From: JACVRW01 sp034664005
Lineage (GTDB): Bacteria; Actinomycetota; Thermoleophilia; Solirubrobacterales; Thermoleophilaceae
Assembly: GCA_034664005.1 (NCBI GenBank)
Contig: JAXDIL010000070.1
Location: 1-12,951, forward strand
Direction of reading: 5' to 3'
Length of the DNA stretch: 12,951 nt
Part shown: piece by piece, positions 1 through 8,882 of the stretch
How positions within the stretch are numbered: the first letter of the stretch is position 1
Layout of the letters: each line of letters opens with the position of its first letter
Translations under genes and position numbers: made by a program
Notes under the pieces: generated by a model
Databases searched by the model: none
What the model was told of the DNA's origin: nothing
The model's input: only the letters and a program-made list of their open reading frames with translations

Positions 1-2026
<2,026 letters not shown>

Positions 2027-2030
<4 letters not shown>

Positions 2031-2575
2031 AGTCAGCGCTCATCGTCGTCGACGTGCTCAACAGCTACGAGCATGAGGACGCCGACCTGCTCATCCCCAG
2101 CGTCGAGAAGATCGTCGACCCGCTCAGCGAGCTGGTGGCGAGGGCCAAGCGCGATGGCGTCGAGCTGATCTACGTCAACGACAACTACGGCGACTGGAAC
2201 TCCTCCCAGGAGGAGCTGGCGCAGCGGGCGCTGGATGGCGCCCGGCCCGACCTCGTGGAGCCGCTGCTCCCGCCGGAGGGCGCCGACTTCGTCATCAAGG
2301 CGCGCCACACGGTCTTCTACATGACCCCGCTCGAGTACCTGCTCGGCCAGAAGGAGATCGACCACCTCGTGCTCGCCGGCCAGGTGACCGAGCAGTGCAT
2401 CCTGTACAGCGCGCTAGACGCCTACGTGCGTCATTTCAGCGTGTCCGTCCCACGCGACGGCGTGGCCCACATCCACGAGGACCTCGCCGACTCGGCGTTC
2501 GAGATGATGGAGCGCAACATGAGGGCGGAGATCACGTCCTGCGCGGACGTGAAGCTCAGCGCTGAGGCGGGTTGA
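2027..2575 (+). CDS. Isochorismatase-family cysteine hydrolase
   Basis: A 182-residue single-domain hydrolase of the isochorismatase/nicotinamidase superfamily, probably cytosolic. The family triad is visible: Asp9 in ALIVVD, Lys91 in FVIKARHT and Cys124 in GQVTEQCI, the last preceded by the usual V-T step at the nucleophile turn. These enzymes cleave amides, carbamates or vinyl ethers; substrate cannot be told from sequence, and nicotinamidase, ureidoacrylate-type amidase and isochorismatase-like roles all remain open. The start is GTG at 2027, overlapping the clpC stop by 4 bp; it is the only start that retains the first beta strand. A GAGGA lies too close to that GTG for a normal Shine-Dalgarno site, so translation is probably coupled to clpC. 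The 3' end overlaps the oppositely oriented gene at 2556-2843 by 20 bp. Confidence 0.9.
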
Positions 2576-2843
2576 CGTCCTTCACCTTGCCGGTGTTGGC
2601 GTCGATGCGGACGACGGCTAGCTCCGAGAACGTGCCGGGAGTCTTGCCGGGGCTAGACAGCGAGACGACCCAGTAGGGCCGGCCCGGGATGCCCTGCCGA
2701 ACCATCCGGATCTGCGTTCGCTGCGGCTCGAAGTTGACCTGAGCCTGTGCCTTCGCGATCGCCTGATCCTTGGTGAGCCGGAGCTGCGACTTCTGGCAGG
2801 TCTGCGCGACCACGAAGGCGAGCACCAGCACGGCGACTATCAC
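2556..2843 (-). CDS. Small membrane-anchored PepSY-like protein
   Basis: A 95-residue protein with an N-terminal hydrophobic segment (about residues 2-14, IVAVLVLAFVVAQ) acting as anchor or uncleaved signal. A roughly 75-residue domain follows, starting with a helix rich in Ala/Gln/Lys (KDQAIAKAQAQVNF) and ending in strands around PYWVVSLS and ELAVVRIDANTGKVKDV. A helix followed by an IDANTGKV strand resembles PepSY-type domains, but I recognise the pattern only, so the call is tentative. No lipobox is present around Cys16. The start is GTG at 2843: the frame is open back to a TGA at 2958-2960 but contains no other ATG, GTG or TTG. It lies 67 bp downstream of the 55-residue gene and may be the last gene of the amt cluster. 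Its 3' end overlaps the hydrolase gene tail to tail. Confidence 0.75.
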   Translation of the reverse strand: MIVAVLVLAFVVAQTCQKSQLRLTKDQAIAKAQAQVNFEPQRTQIRMVRQGIPGRPYWVVSLSSPGKTPGTFSELAVVRIDANTGKVKDVNPPQR

Positions 2844-2910
2844 GCCGGCGCGCGCCCACGTGGGACCACGCGCCGTCAGTGGCGTGCCCCACTTGCCTAC
2901 GTCGGCTGTC

Positions 2911-3078
2911 TCAGACGGTTGGACGGAACTCGTTCCCGATGTTCGTGAACAGCACGATCACCAGGACCACGATTACACAGATCACCGAGATCGCAATCAT
3001 CGCGAGCTCGAAGCTCCTCTTGTGTGTCTGAAGGGGCGGGAACTCGATCTGCCGCCTGCTGCTTCCGTTGTTGATCAT
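2911..3078 (-). CDS. Small single-span membrane protein (55 aa), unrecognised
   Basis: I do not recognise this gene. The protein is 55 residues, with a polar N-terminus carrying Arg8, Arg9, Lys20 and Arg21 and one transmembrane helix at about 26-44 (very rich in Ile/Val). A short tail ends ...GNEFRPTV. The positive-inside rule predicts N-in, C-out. The ATG at 3078 overlaps the upstream stop as ATGA and is preceded by GGGAG seven bases away, which favours it over a longer in-frame reading from 3228. Without that extension the protein is all helix plus short tails. Translational coupling to the 114-residue gene, itself abutting amt, suggests an accessory role at the channel; that is inference. 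Base composition is visibly less GC-rich than its neighbours, partly because of Ile/Val codons. Confidence 0.78.
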   Translation of the reverse strand: MINNGSSRRQIEFPPLQTHKRSFELAMIAISVICVIVVLVIVLFTNIGNEFRPTV

Positions 3079-3419
3079 CGCGAATCTCCCACTCCGCCGG
3101 GCTGAGGCGGTGGTCCGGTGGCTGGGGTGCTGGCTTGGCCGAATCCCGCAACGGCTGCTATCAGCCGGCGGTTCTCGTAGAGCACCCACGCCACGAGCGC
3201 GACGAGGAAGACCACGATCCCCAGCCACGTCAGGATGTAGTACAGGGTCTCGGCGCCGGTCCCGTCCTCGCCGTAGGTCGAGCCCGGCCCGAAGGTCATG
3301 ATCCCGGCGCAGTCCTGATAGTTCGCCTGGAGGATGAAGTCGGCGCCGTCCTCCGCGTACTTCTCGCCACCCTCTACGTGGGTGATGCAGTCAGGCGCGC
3401 TGTCGATGAGGCCCGGCAT
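3075..3419 (-). CDS. Small bitopic membrane protein (114 aa) next to amt, unrecognised
   Basis: I do not recognise this family. Residues 1-58 are acidic and polar with two cysteines (Cys11, Cys37) that could form a disulfide. One transmembrane helix follows at about 60-81, then a basic NRR and a Gly/Pro/Ala-rich tail ending GDSR. No signal peptide precedes the first domain. The NRR after the helix predicts N-outside, C-inside, opposite to the 55-residue partner. The ATG directly follows the amt TAA with no gap; AGGTGG in the amt tail, eight bases upstream, can serve as ribosome-binding site. The stop overlaps the 55-residue gene (ATGA). The tight packing implies co-production with the channel, so an accessory or periplasm-facing partner of Amt is the simplest idea, unproven. 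Confidence 0.82.
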   Translation of the reverse strand: MPGLIDSAPDCITHVEGGEKYAEDGADFILQANYQDCAGIMTFGPGSTYGEDGTGAETLYYILTWLGIVVFLVALVAWVLYENRRLIAAVAGFGQASTPATGPPPQPGGVGDSR

Positions 3420-4853
3420 TTAGACCACCACCTCGTCTCTCGCGGTTTGCAGCACGATCGCCGCATCCACCGGTGTTCCGTCGGGCTCGACAAGCTGCTC
3501 GGTCACGACGGCCACCTCCGGCAGGTACAGGTTCGGCTCGTACTCGGCCACGTCGAGCCCCATGAGCTCGACCTCCGGCGGCACGCGCAGGATGTTCAGC
3601 TTCTTGAGGATGAACGAGGCGACCCAGCCGGACAGGAACCCGAGCGGCAGGAAGGTCGCCATGCCCATCAGCTGGCCGCCGATCGAGCTGTCCACGTTGT
3701 TGACACCCGTCGGGTAGCCCGCGGCGAAGACGCCGACCCAGAGCATTCCGAGGAAGCCCATGACACCGTGCACCGCGACGGCGCCGACCGCGTCGTCGAC
3801 GCGCATCGACTTCTCGATCCAGTTGCCGGCGTAGACGGCGATGCCGGCGCTGGCCATCGCGAGCAGGTACGCGAGCGTCGGGGCGTAGATGTCCGCGCCC
3901 GCCGATACCGAGATCACTCCGGCGAGTCCGCCGGACACGGTCCAGAACGGGTCGCCGCGCGACGCGAAGTAGCCGCCGGTGAAGCCGCCGGCGAAGCCCA
4001 TCGTGATCACCATCGTGATCGAGCCGAGCGTCGTCGGGCTCAGGTAGATGTTCGCCCAGCCCGGGAAGGCCGTGGACGAGATCACGAGGCAGGCGCCGTA
4101 GAAGGCGTAGAAGCCCGTGAAGATCAGCATCAGGCCCAACAGCGTCATGTGGAGGTTGTGTGGCCTGAACTGTCTGGCCAGCCCCTCGCGGGTGTACTTC
4201 CCTATTCGTGGGCCCACGTTGAAGAGCACACCGAGCGTGAAGGCACCCGCCACACCGTGCACCACGCCGGACGCGATCGAGTCATGGAACCCGAAGCGAA
4301 GTGTGAGCCAGCCGCCGGCGCTCCAGCCCCAGGCGGCGTCGAGGATCCAGACCACCGAGCCGAGGATCACGGCGAGGATCAGGTAGGCCGTCAGCCGCGC
4401 GCGCTCGATGATCGCTCCCGACAGAATCGAGGCGGACGTCCAGGAGAAGAGCAGGAACGCCAGGAAGAAGATCAGGTTGATGTTGTTCGTGAGGTTCGGG
4501 CCAAAGGCCTCGGACCACGGAATGCCGCCCTGACATGCGGCCGCGGTGAAGTCGCTCGAGTTCGGGCCGATCGGCAGGCCGGGCTGGTTGCAGTTGTAGA
4601 TCCACCAGCCGAAGAAGTAGAACGACGGCGTCACGACCGCGATCGTGAGGATGTTCTTCATCGCCGTGGCGAGCGCGTTCTTCTTGCGCGCGATGCCGGT
4701 CTCGTACGACATGAAGCCGGCGTGGATCAGCCACATGAGCACGACGGTGAAGAAGTAGAACTGCTCGCCGATGACGAGGCTGTCCTGGAGCTGGCCGGCG
4801 GCGCTACCTGCCTCTTCGAGGTTCTTCACCTGCGCGAGCAACGTTGCGATCAT
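3420..4853 (-). CDS. amt: Amt-family ammonium (methylammonium) transporter
   Basis: A 477-residue polytopic inner-membrane channel of the Amt/MEP/Rh family, moving ammonium and in many members methylammonium. Family marks: GFMSYETGIARKKNA (46-60), SGAIIERAR (145-153), Asp191 and His199 in DSIASGVVHG (the first pore His and the Asp eight residues before it), FRPHNL (229-234), and DDAVGAVAVHGVMG (353-366) with the second pore His at 362. The cytoplasmic tail has the usual VELMGLD segment, then about 40 extra residues. The segment around FYAFYGAC (248-255) departs from the common FGFNAGS form, so this is a divergent subtype. The start is ATG at 4853 with GGAGGG just upstream; an in-frame ATG at 4937 would add 28 unstructured residues over the promoter region. 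It heads a minus-strand cluster and diverges from the GAF/PucR regulator. No glnB/glnK follows. Confidence 0.95.
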   Translation of the reverse strand: MIATLLAQVKNLEEAGSAAGQLQDSLVIGEQFYFFTVVLMWLIHAGFMSYETGIARKKNALATAMKNILTIAVVTPSFYFFGWWIYNCNQPGLPIGPNSSDFTAAACQGGIPWSEAFGPNLTNNINLIFFLAFLLFSWTSASILSGAIIERARLTAYLILAVILGSVVWILDAAWGWSAGGWLTLRFGFHDSIASGVVHGVAGAFTLGVLFNVGPRIGKYTREGLARQFRPHNLHMTLLGLMLIFTGFYAFYGACLVISSTAFPGWANIYLSPTTLGSITMVITMGFAGGFTGGYFASRGDPFWTVSGGLAGVISVSAGADIYAPTLAYLLAMASAGIAVYAGNWIEKSMRVDDAVGAVAVHGVMGFLGMLWVGVFAAGYPTGVNNVDSSIGGQLMGMATFLPLGFLSGWVASFILKKLNILRVPPEVELMGLDVAEYEPNLYLPEVAVVTEQLVEPDGTPVDAAIVLQTARDEVVV

Positions 4854-4856
4854 GCG

Positions 4857-4862
4857 CCCTCC
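4857..4862 (-). promoter_or_regulatory. Ribosome-binding site of amt
   Basis: GGAGGG on the minus strand, three bases before the ATG at 4853; its GGAG core sits five bases away. It fixes the amt start here and not at the in-frame ATG at 4937, which has no such site. Confidence 0.75.
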
Positions 4863-4891
4863 ATGGATTGCCGGCGGACTTCCCCGTGGCG

Positions 4892-4921
4892 ACGCTATCC
4901 TCGCCCAACGCGTTCCCGCAA
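4892..4921 (-). promoter_or_regulatory. Candidate sigma-A-type promoter of amt
   Basis: Minus strand: -35-like TTGCGG (4921-4916), an 18-base spacer, and -10-like TAGCGT (4897-4892, fitting TANNNT). Transcription would start near 4885, giving a leader of about 32 bases before the amt ATG. The match is moderate and no experimental support exists. Confidence 0.4.
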
Positions 4922-5012
4922 CGTATGCTGGCCACATCGTTCGCGTTCAACGAGTGTGATTGCGGTACATATGGAGCGCGCATGGCCGCGGCTACGATTG
5001 CCGCTCTGAGGC

Positions 5013-5019
5013 AAGGAGG
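5013..5019 (+). promoter_or_regulatory. Strong ribosome-binding site fixing a TTG start
   Basis: AAGGAGG six bases before the TTG at 5026. It is the only good Shine-Dalgarno match in the region and sets the regulator's start at TTG, not at the upstream in-frame start at 4960. Confidence 0.85.
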
Positions 5020-5025
5020 GCTCGC

Positions 5026-6777
5026 TTGACGGTCTCACCGGTGGCTGGCGGCGGCGACGCCCTTGGCCGCGTCCAGCGCGAGAACGAGACGCTCTATGCG
5101 GTCATCAAGACTGTCTCGTCGTCGCTGGATCTCGGCCGTGTGCTCGACGGCATCCTCGAGATCGCGACCGACGCGACCGACTGCCACGCGGCCTTCATCT
5201 ACTTCGTCGAGGACGAGCGGCTCGTGCTGCGGGCAGCCTCGCCTCGTTATTCCCACCTGGTGGGAGCCCTGGCATGGAGCGTCGACGAGGGCCTCAACGG
5301 CTGGGTCGCGCGCACGAAGACCCCCGAGTTCATCCGCGACAACGCGATGGACGACCCGCGCATGAAGTACGTGCCCGAGCTGGAGGAGGAGCACTTCCAG
5401 TCGATGGTCGCCGTGCCGGTGCTCGCACGCGCGGGCGACGTGCTGGGTGTGGTCGTCCTCCACACACAGGCGCCGCGCGAGTTCGACGATGGCGTGCTCA
5501 ACTTCCTCGTGAGCACAGGCTCGCTCGTGGCGGGCGCCATCGAGAACGCGAAGCTGTACGAGGGCACGCGCCGGCGGGTGGAGGCGCTCACGACGCTCAC
5601 CCAGCTCAGCCAGGCGCTGGCGGCCGTCACGCTGCGCGAGGACCTCTACGACGCGGTCACCCGCGGCGCCCGCCAGCTGCTCGGCGCGGAGGCCTGCCAG
5701 ATCTGGCGGATCGACCCCGACGCCGACGAGCTCAATCTCGTGGGGTCAGACCCCCCGGACGGCTCGGCCAAGCCGGCGCGGGCGGCGCAGCTGATGGCGC
5801 TGATGCGCGGCGGGCGCACCGGGGCGGTCGATGACGACCTGCTCGTCGCTCCGCTTGCGGCGGGAGCAGAGCAGCTCGGACTGCTCTGCTGCACCGCTCA
5901 CGAGCGCGCCTTCGACGACGAGGACGCGGAGCTCCTGCGCGCCGTGGCACACCAGACCGCGGTCGGCCTGGTGAAGGCGGAGCTGATCGAGCGGCTCACG
6001 GCCGAGAACATCGTGAAGGACATGTTCGAGGCGCTCGCCGCGGGGTCCGTGGACGCGGCGGAGGCCAAGGCGGCGGAGGCGCGCTGCGACCTGAGCCGGC
6101 CGCATGTGTTCATCCACGCCGTGCGCGCGCCGTCGACCGGCGAGGACGATCCGGGCTGGCCCGATGTGGCCGCTCGCTTCGAGGGGCGGCTGCGGCGCCT
6201 CTACCCGCGCGCGTTCTTCGACTCGCGCCACGACTGGGTGCGCGCGATCGCTCCGCTGCCGACGGCCGCGGCAGCCGCCGTCGAGCGCCTGCGCCAGGGC
6301 TGCGAGGAGCTCGCCCGGGAGGAGGGCGTGATCGTCGGCCTGAGCGACGTGGACCGAGGCCCGTCAAGCGCGCGACGGCGCATGCGCGAGGCCGCCGACG
6401 CCGCCCGCATCGGGCGGGCGCTGGTGGCCGACGGCGGGGCCGTGCCCTACGAGGGCCTGGGCGCCTACAAGTACCTCGTCCACCTCGAGCTCGACGAGGC
6501 GCCGCACGACCACTACCGCCAATCGGTCGAGGAGCTCATCGAATACGACAGGCGCCGGGGAGCACGGCTCGTGGAGACCCTGGAGCGGTTCCTGGCAGAC
6601 CGCGGCAGCGTGGCGGCCAGCGCGCGGGCGCTCTACATCCACCCGAATACGGTGCGTCAGCGGCTGGAGCGGATCGAGCGCGTGACCGGGCTCGACCTCG
6701 GCAAGGAGGACCTGCTCTCGCTCGAGCTGGCGCTCAAGCTGGCCCGCCTCCACGACGTCCGCGGGGACCGGGAGTAG
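5026..6777 (+). CDS. GAF-GAF-PucR-type transcriptional regulator
   Basis: A 583-residue cytoplasmic regulator. Domains in order: a short helix; a first GAF domain (about 25-178) with a typical EGLNGWVARTKTPEFI core and SMVAVPVLARAGDVLGVVVLH strands; a linker helix; a second, more degenerate GAF domain (about 186-318) ending FDDEDAELLRAVAHQTAVGL; a CdaR/GGDEF-like region without catalytic motifs (about 330-475); and a C-terminal PucR-type helix-turn-helix (about 503-570) with the characteristic LERFLADRGSVAASARALYIHPNTVRQRLERIE. PucR-type proteins regulate purine and other nitrogen or carbon uses; GAF domains bind small molecules, so it is probably ligand-responsive. Translation starts at TTG behind a strong Shine-Dalgarno site. 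Divergence from amt makes amt control the first hypothesis. The 3' end overlaps the minus-strand gene by 44 bp. Confidence 0.92.
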   Translation: MTVSPVAGGGDALGRVQRENETLYAVIKTVSSSLDLGRVLDGILEIATDATDCHAAFIYFVEDERLVLRAASPRYSHLVGALAWSVDEGLNGWVARTKTPEFIRDNAMDDPRMKYVPELEEEHFQSMVAVPVLARAGDVLGVVVLHTQAPREFDDGVLNFLVSTGSLVAGAIENAKLYEGTRRRVEALTTLTQLSQALAAVTLREDLYDAVTRGARQLLGAEACQIWRIDPDADELNLVGSDPPDGSAKPARAAQLMALMRGGRTGAVDDDLLVAPLAAGAEQLGLLCCTAHERAFDDEDAELLRAVAHQTAVGLVKAELIERLTAENIVKDMFEALAAGSVDAAEAKAAEARCDLSRPHVFIHAVRAPSTGEDDPGWPDVAARFEGRLRRLYPRAFFDSRHDWVRAIAPLPTAAAAAVERLRQGCEELAREEGVIVGLSDVDRGPSSARRRMREAADAARIGRALVADGGAVPYEGLGAYKYLVHLELDEAPHDHYRQSVEELIEYDRRRGARLVETLERFLADRGSVAASARALYIHPNTVRQRLERIERVTGLDLGKEDLLSLELALKLARLHDVRGDRE

Positions 6778-7009
6778 GAGCATGAGCCTCCTGCTTGCGG
6801 CGGTGCCTGCGCACCGCGATCCAGACGCGGAAGACCAGGTAGCCCGGCACGTGCGTGAGCACGACGAACAGGAACCACCAGGCCTTGATCTGGAAGTCCA
6901 CGGGCTCGTCCTTGATGTCCACCCAGACCAGGTAGAGCGCAACGACCAGCACGAGAAGCATCACGAGCGGCACGCTTTGCGTGAGCACGAAGAACAGCAC
7001 GGCGGCCAC
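6734..7009 (-). CDS. Small two-span membrane protein, PLD-nuclease-N-like
   Basis: 91 residues with two hydrophobic helices (about 3-29 and 43-66) joined by a short acidic loop (DIKDEPVDFQ), then a basic RRHRRK and a Gly/Pro/Arg-rich tail. An LVWVD exit from helix 1 and a P-GYL-FR motif in helix 2 resemble the small PLDc_N-type membrane domain, whose role is unclear; this is pattern similarity only. The start is GTG at 7009, needed to include the first helix; no convincing Shine-Dalgarno site precedes it. Its last 44 bp are antisense to the end of the PucR-type gene, so the odd tail may simply reflect coding on the opposite strand. It diverges from the gene at 7030 with only 20 bp between starts. 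Confidence 0.68.
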   Translation of the reverse strand: MAAVLFFVLTQSVPLVMLLVLVVALYLVWVDIKDEPVDFQIKAWWFLFVVLTHVPGYLVFRVWIAVRRHRRKQEAHAPTPGPRGRRGGGPA

Positions 7010-7029
7010 CCTACAGCCGGATTGGCGCC

Positions 7030-7674
7030 ATGACCATTCGCGCGAAGCTCTACGTGGCGATCCTGCTCACGGTCATCGGGCCGGTGATCACGATTGCGGT
7101 GGCGCTGCACGGCATGGGCCGGCTGGGCGACCGCTTCGAGGAGGTCCAGAATCGCGCCGACCACCGCGCGCTGGCGCTCGACCTGAAGTTCGACGTGACC
7201 GACTTCAACGGCTGGCAGACCGCGTACGGCTATGACAACGGGGCGTCGCGACCGCGCTTCGAGCGCTCGGTGCGGCAGTTTCGGATCGACCTCGCCGCGG
7301 CGCGCAACGAGCTGACCGACAAACGCGAGACAGAGCTGCTCGAGGAGATTCGCGCGCGCTTCGAGCAGTTCATGGCGCTCGACGCCGAGGCGTTCGCGGC
7401 GCTCAAGCGAGGCGACGACGCGACGGTGAAGCGGATCTTCCTCGGCCCGGAGTTGCGGCTGTTCGACGAGATGGCGAACCGCGCCGACGAGCTCGACCGC
7501 TACGAGGCCCGCGGCGCGAGAGCAACGGAGCGCGCGTTCGACGACTCGCGCGAGGACTCGCGACGCGGGCTGATCGCCGTCGCGCTCGGGGCCGCGCTCG
7601 TGATCGTGCTGCTCCTGGTCACCGCGGCGGACATCGCGCGCATGGCGATCGAGAGCCAGCGCACGCGCGAATGA
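7030..7674 (+). CDS. Receptor-like four-helix-bundle membrane protein lacking a signalling domain
   Basis: 214 residues: transmembrane helix at about 8-26, a roughly 150-residue all-helical extracytoplasmic domain, a second transmembrane helix at about 180-200 and only about 14 cytoplasmic residues. This is the sensor half of a chemoreceptor-type (4HB_MCP) protein; the DLKFDVTDFNGWQTAYGYDN stretch (51-70) is a ligand-domain-like signature. No HAMP, methylated helices, kinase or cyclase domain follows, and the frame ends cleanly at a stop overlapping the antiporter start (ATGA), so it appears to be an intact short gene. It might act as a membrane partner or regulator of the antiporter; that is inference from coupling. 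No strong Shine-Dalgarno site precedes the ATG. A decayed receptor is the alternative. Confidence 0.82.
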   Translation: MTIRAKLYVAILLTVIGPVITIAVALHGMGRLGDRFEEVQNRADHRALALDLKFDVTDFNGWQTAYGYDNGASRPRFERSVRQFRIDLAAARNELTDKRETELLEEIRARFEQFMALDAEAFAALKRGDDATVKRIFLGPELRLFDEMANRADELDRYEARGARATERAFDDSREDSRRGLIAVALGAALVIVLLLVTAADIARMAIESQRTRE

Positions 7675-8882
7675 CCGACGACATCCTCCTGACGCTCAGC
7701 CTGATGCTGATGGGCGCGCTCCTGGCGCGCTTCGTGGCGTCGCTGCTCCATGTCCCGGAGATCCTGCTGCTGGTGGCGGTGGGGGCGCTGTTCGGCCCAT
7801 CGGCGCTCGACGTGGTCGACGTGCCGTTCGAGTCGCTCGGCGCGCAGCTCATGTTCACGCTGGGCGTGTCGCTGATCCTCTTCTACGGTGGTCTGAGCCT
7901 GTCGCTGCCGGTGTTGCGGAAGGTGTGGCTGTCGCTCAGCCTGCTTGCCATCCCAGGCGTCGTCCTGACCACAGGACTCGTGGGCGCGGCGGCTCACTTC
8001 GCGTTCGACCTTCCGTGGGATGTCGCGCTGCTCGTCGGGGCCGTGCTCTCGCCCACGGATCCCGCCATCCTGATCCCGTTGTTCGTGCGCTCACGCGTGA
8101 AGCCGAAGCTCGCGCAGACGATCGTCGCGGAGTCGGCCTTCAACGACCCGACCGGCGCGGCGCTGGCGCTCACGATCGCGGGCGTCGTGCTCACAGGCGA
8201 CAACTCAGTGGCCGGGCCCGCCGGCGAGTTCCTGGTGGACCTCGCGATCAGCACGGTGATCGGGATCGTGGCGGGTGTGGTGCTGGCCGCGGCGATCTCG
8301 AGCGACCGCTCCGGCATCTGGAGCGAGAGCGCGGCGATTGCCGTGCTCGCGGTGGTGACGATCAGCTTCTTCTCGCTCGACACCGCCGGCGGCAGCGGCT
8401 ACCTGGGTGCGTTCCTCGCCGGGCTGATCGTCGGCAACTCGCACCACCTCGGTCTATCGGAGACCGAGCCGCACGAGCAGGACGTGAAGCAGTTCGCGTT
8501 CAATCTCGCGGACATCGTGACCCTGATCGTGTTCGTTGTGCTCGGCGCGAACATCCCGTTCGCCGAGCTGGGCGACAACCTGCTGCCCGCGCTCGCCGTG
8601 CTGGCCACGCTGATGCTGGTGGCGCGCCCGCTCGTGATCCTCACGTGCGCGATGCCCGACCGCGGCGCCCGCTGGACCCGCGAAGAGCTGATCTTCCTGT
8701 GCTGGACGCGCGAGACGGGGGTGGTGCCGGCCGCGCTGGTTGGCGTGCTGGCCGGCCTCGGCATCCCGAACGGCGACGTGTTCGCCAGCGTGGTCGCCCT
8801 GGCGATCGTCCTGACCCTGCTCCTCCAGGCACTCCCTGCGCGCTGGCTGGCGGGCCGCCTCGGCCTGCTGGATACGGCATGA
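7671..8882 (+). CDS. CPA1-family cation/proton antiporter
   Basis: 403 residues and about 12 hydrophobic segments, an inner-membrane antiporter exchanging Na+ or K+ for protons. Diagnostic motifs: SPTDPA (127-132), ESAFNDPTG (154-162) with the transport pair Asn158-Asp159, an Arg-Pro at 319-320 and the CWTRETGVVPAALVG stretch (344-358) typical of NhaP/CvrA-like members. No cytoplasmic TrkA-C or other regulatory tail follows the last helix, so this is a core-only transporter. Na+ versus K+ preference cannot be decided from this. It is translationally coupled to the receptor-like protein upstream and to the acetyltransferase downstream, both by 4-bp ATGA overlaps. Confidence 0.94.
   Translation: MTDDILLTLSLMLMGALLARFVASLLHVPEILLLVAVGALFGPSALDVVDVPFESLGAQLMFTLGVSLILFYGGLSLSLPVLRKVWLSLSLLAIPGVVLTTGLVGAAAHFAFDLPWDVALLVGAVLSPTDPAILIPLFVRSRVKPKLAQTIVAESAFNDPTGAALALTIAGVVLTGDNSVAGPAGEFLVDLAISTVIGIVAGVVLAAAISSDRSGIWSESAAIAVLAVVTISFFSLDTAGGSGYLGAFLAGLIVGNSHHLGLSETEPHEQDVKQFAFNLADIVTLIVFVVLGANIPFAELGDNLLPALAVLATLMLVARPLVILTCAMPDRGARWTREELIFLCWTRETGVVPAALVGVLAGLGIPNGDVFASVVALAIVLTLLLQALPARWLAGRLGLLDTA

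Larger units (their letters stand above)
4854..5025. other. Divergent intergenic region between amt and the GAF/PucR regulator
   Basis: 172 bp holding the start signals of both genes. Besides the amt promoter candidate it contains the 8-bp palindrome AACGCGTT (4907-4914), a short inverted repeat TCGTT-N7-AACGA (4937-4953) and a TANNNT-type TACGAT at 4993-4998 that could be the -10 of the regulator, though no convincing -35 lies upstream. These would be natural binding sites for the adjacent regulator, but none is strong enough to call an operator. Confidence 0.45.

Noticed and set aside
2556..2575. Bidirectional terminator between the convergent hydrolase and PepSY-like genes
   Set aside because: The coding ends overlap by 20 bp and no GC stem with a T tract is present.
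2653..2892. Alternative minus-strand frame over the PepSY-like gene
   Set aside because: Arg/Gly-rich with no hydrophobic anchor or domain, whereas the 2556-2843 frame has an anchor and an orderly domain.
3079..3228. N-terminal extension of the 55-residue membrane protein to a start at 3228
   Set aside because: The extra 50 residues are Arg/Ala/Ser-rich and overlap the 114-residue gene in another frame; the ATG at 3078 has GGGAG at seven bases and an ATGA overlap.
4854..4937. Amt starting at the in-frame ATG at 4937
   Set aside because: It adds 28 residues without hydrophobic character, lacks a Shine-Dalgarno site and would cover the likely promoter, while the ATG at 4853 has GGAGGG.
3135..5009. 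A 624-codon plus-strand open frame opposite amt and the small membrane genes
   Set aside because: Composition is Arg/Asp/His/Glu-rich with no domain, and it is fully antisense to a well supported Amt; it is a shadow frame.
6778..7029. Non-coding spacer or hidden RNA between the regulator and the receptor-like gene
   Set aside because: The stretch is explained by the 91-residue minus-strand membrane protein; I see no tRNA-like or riboswitch-like structure.
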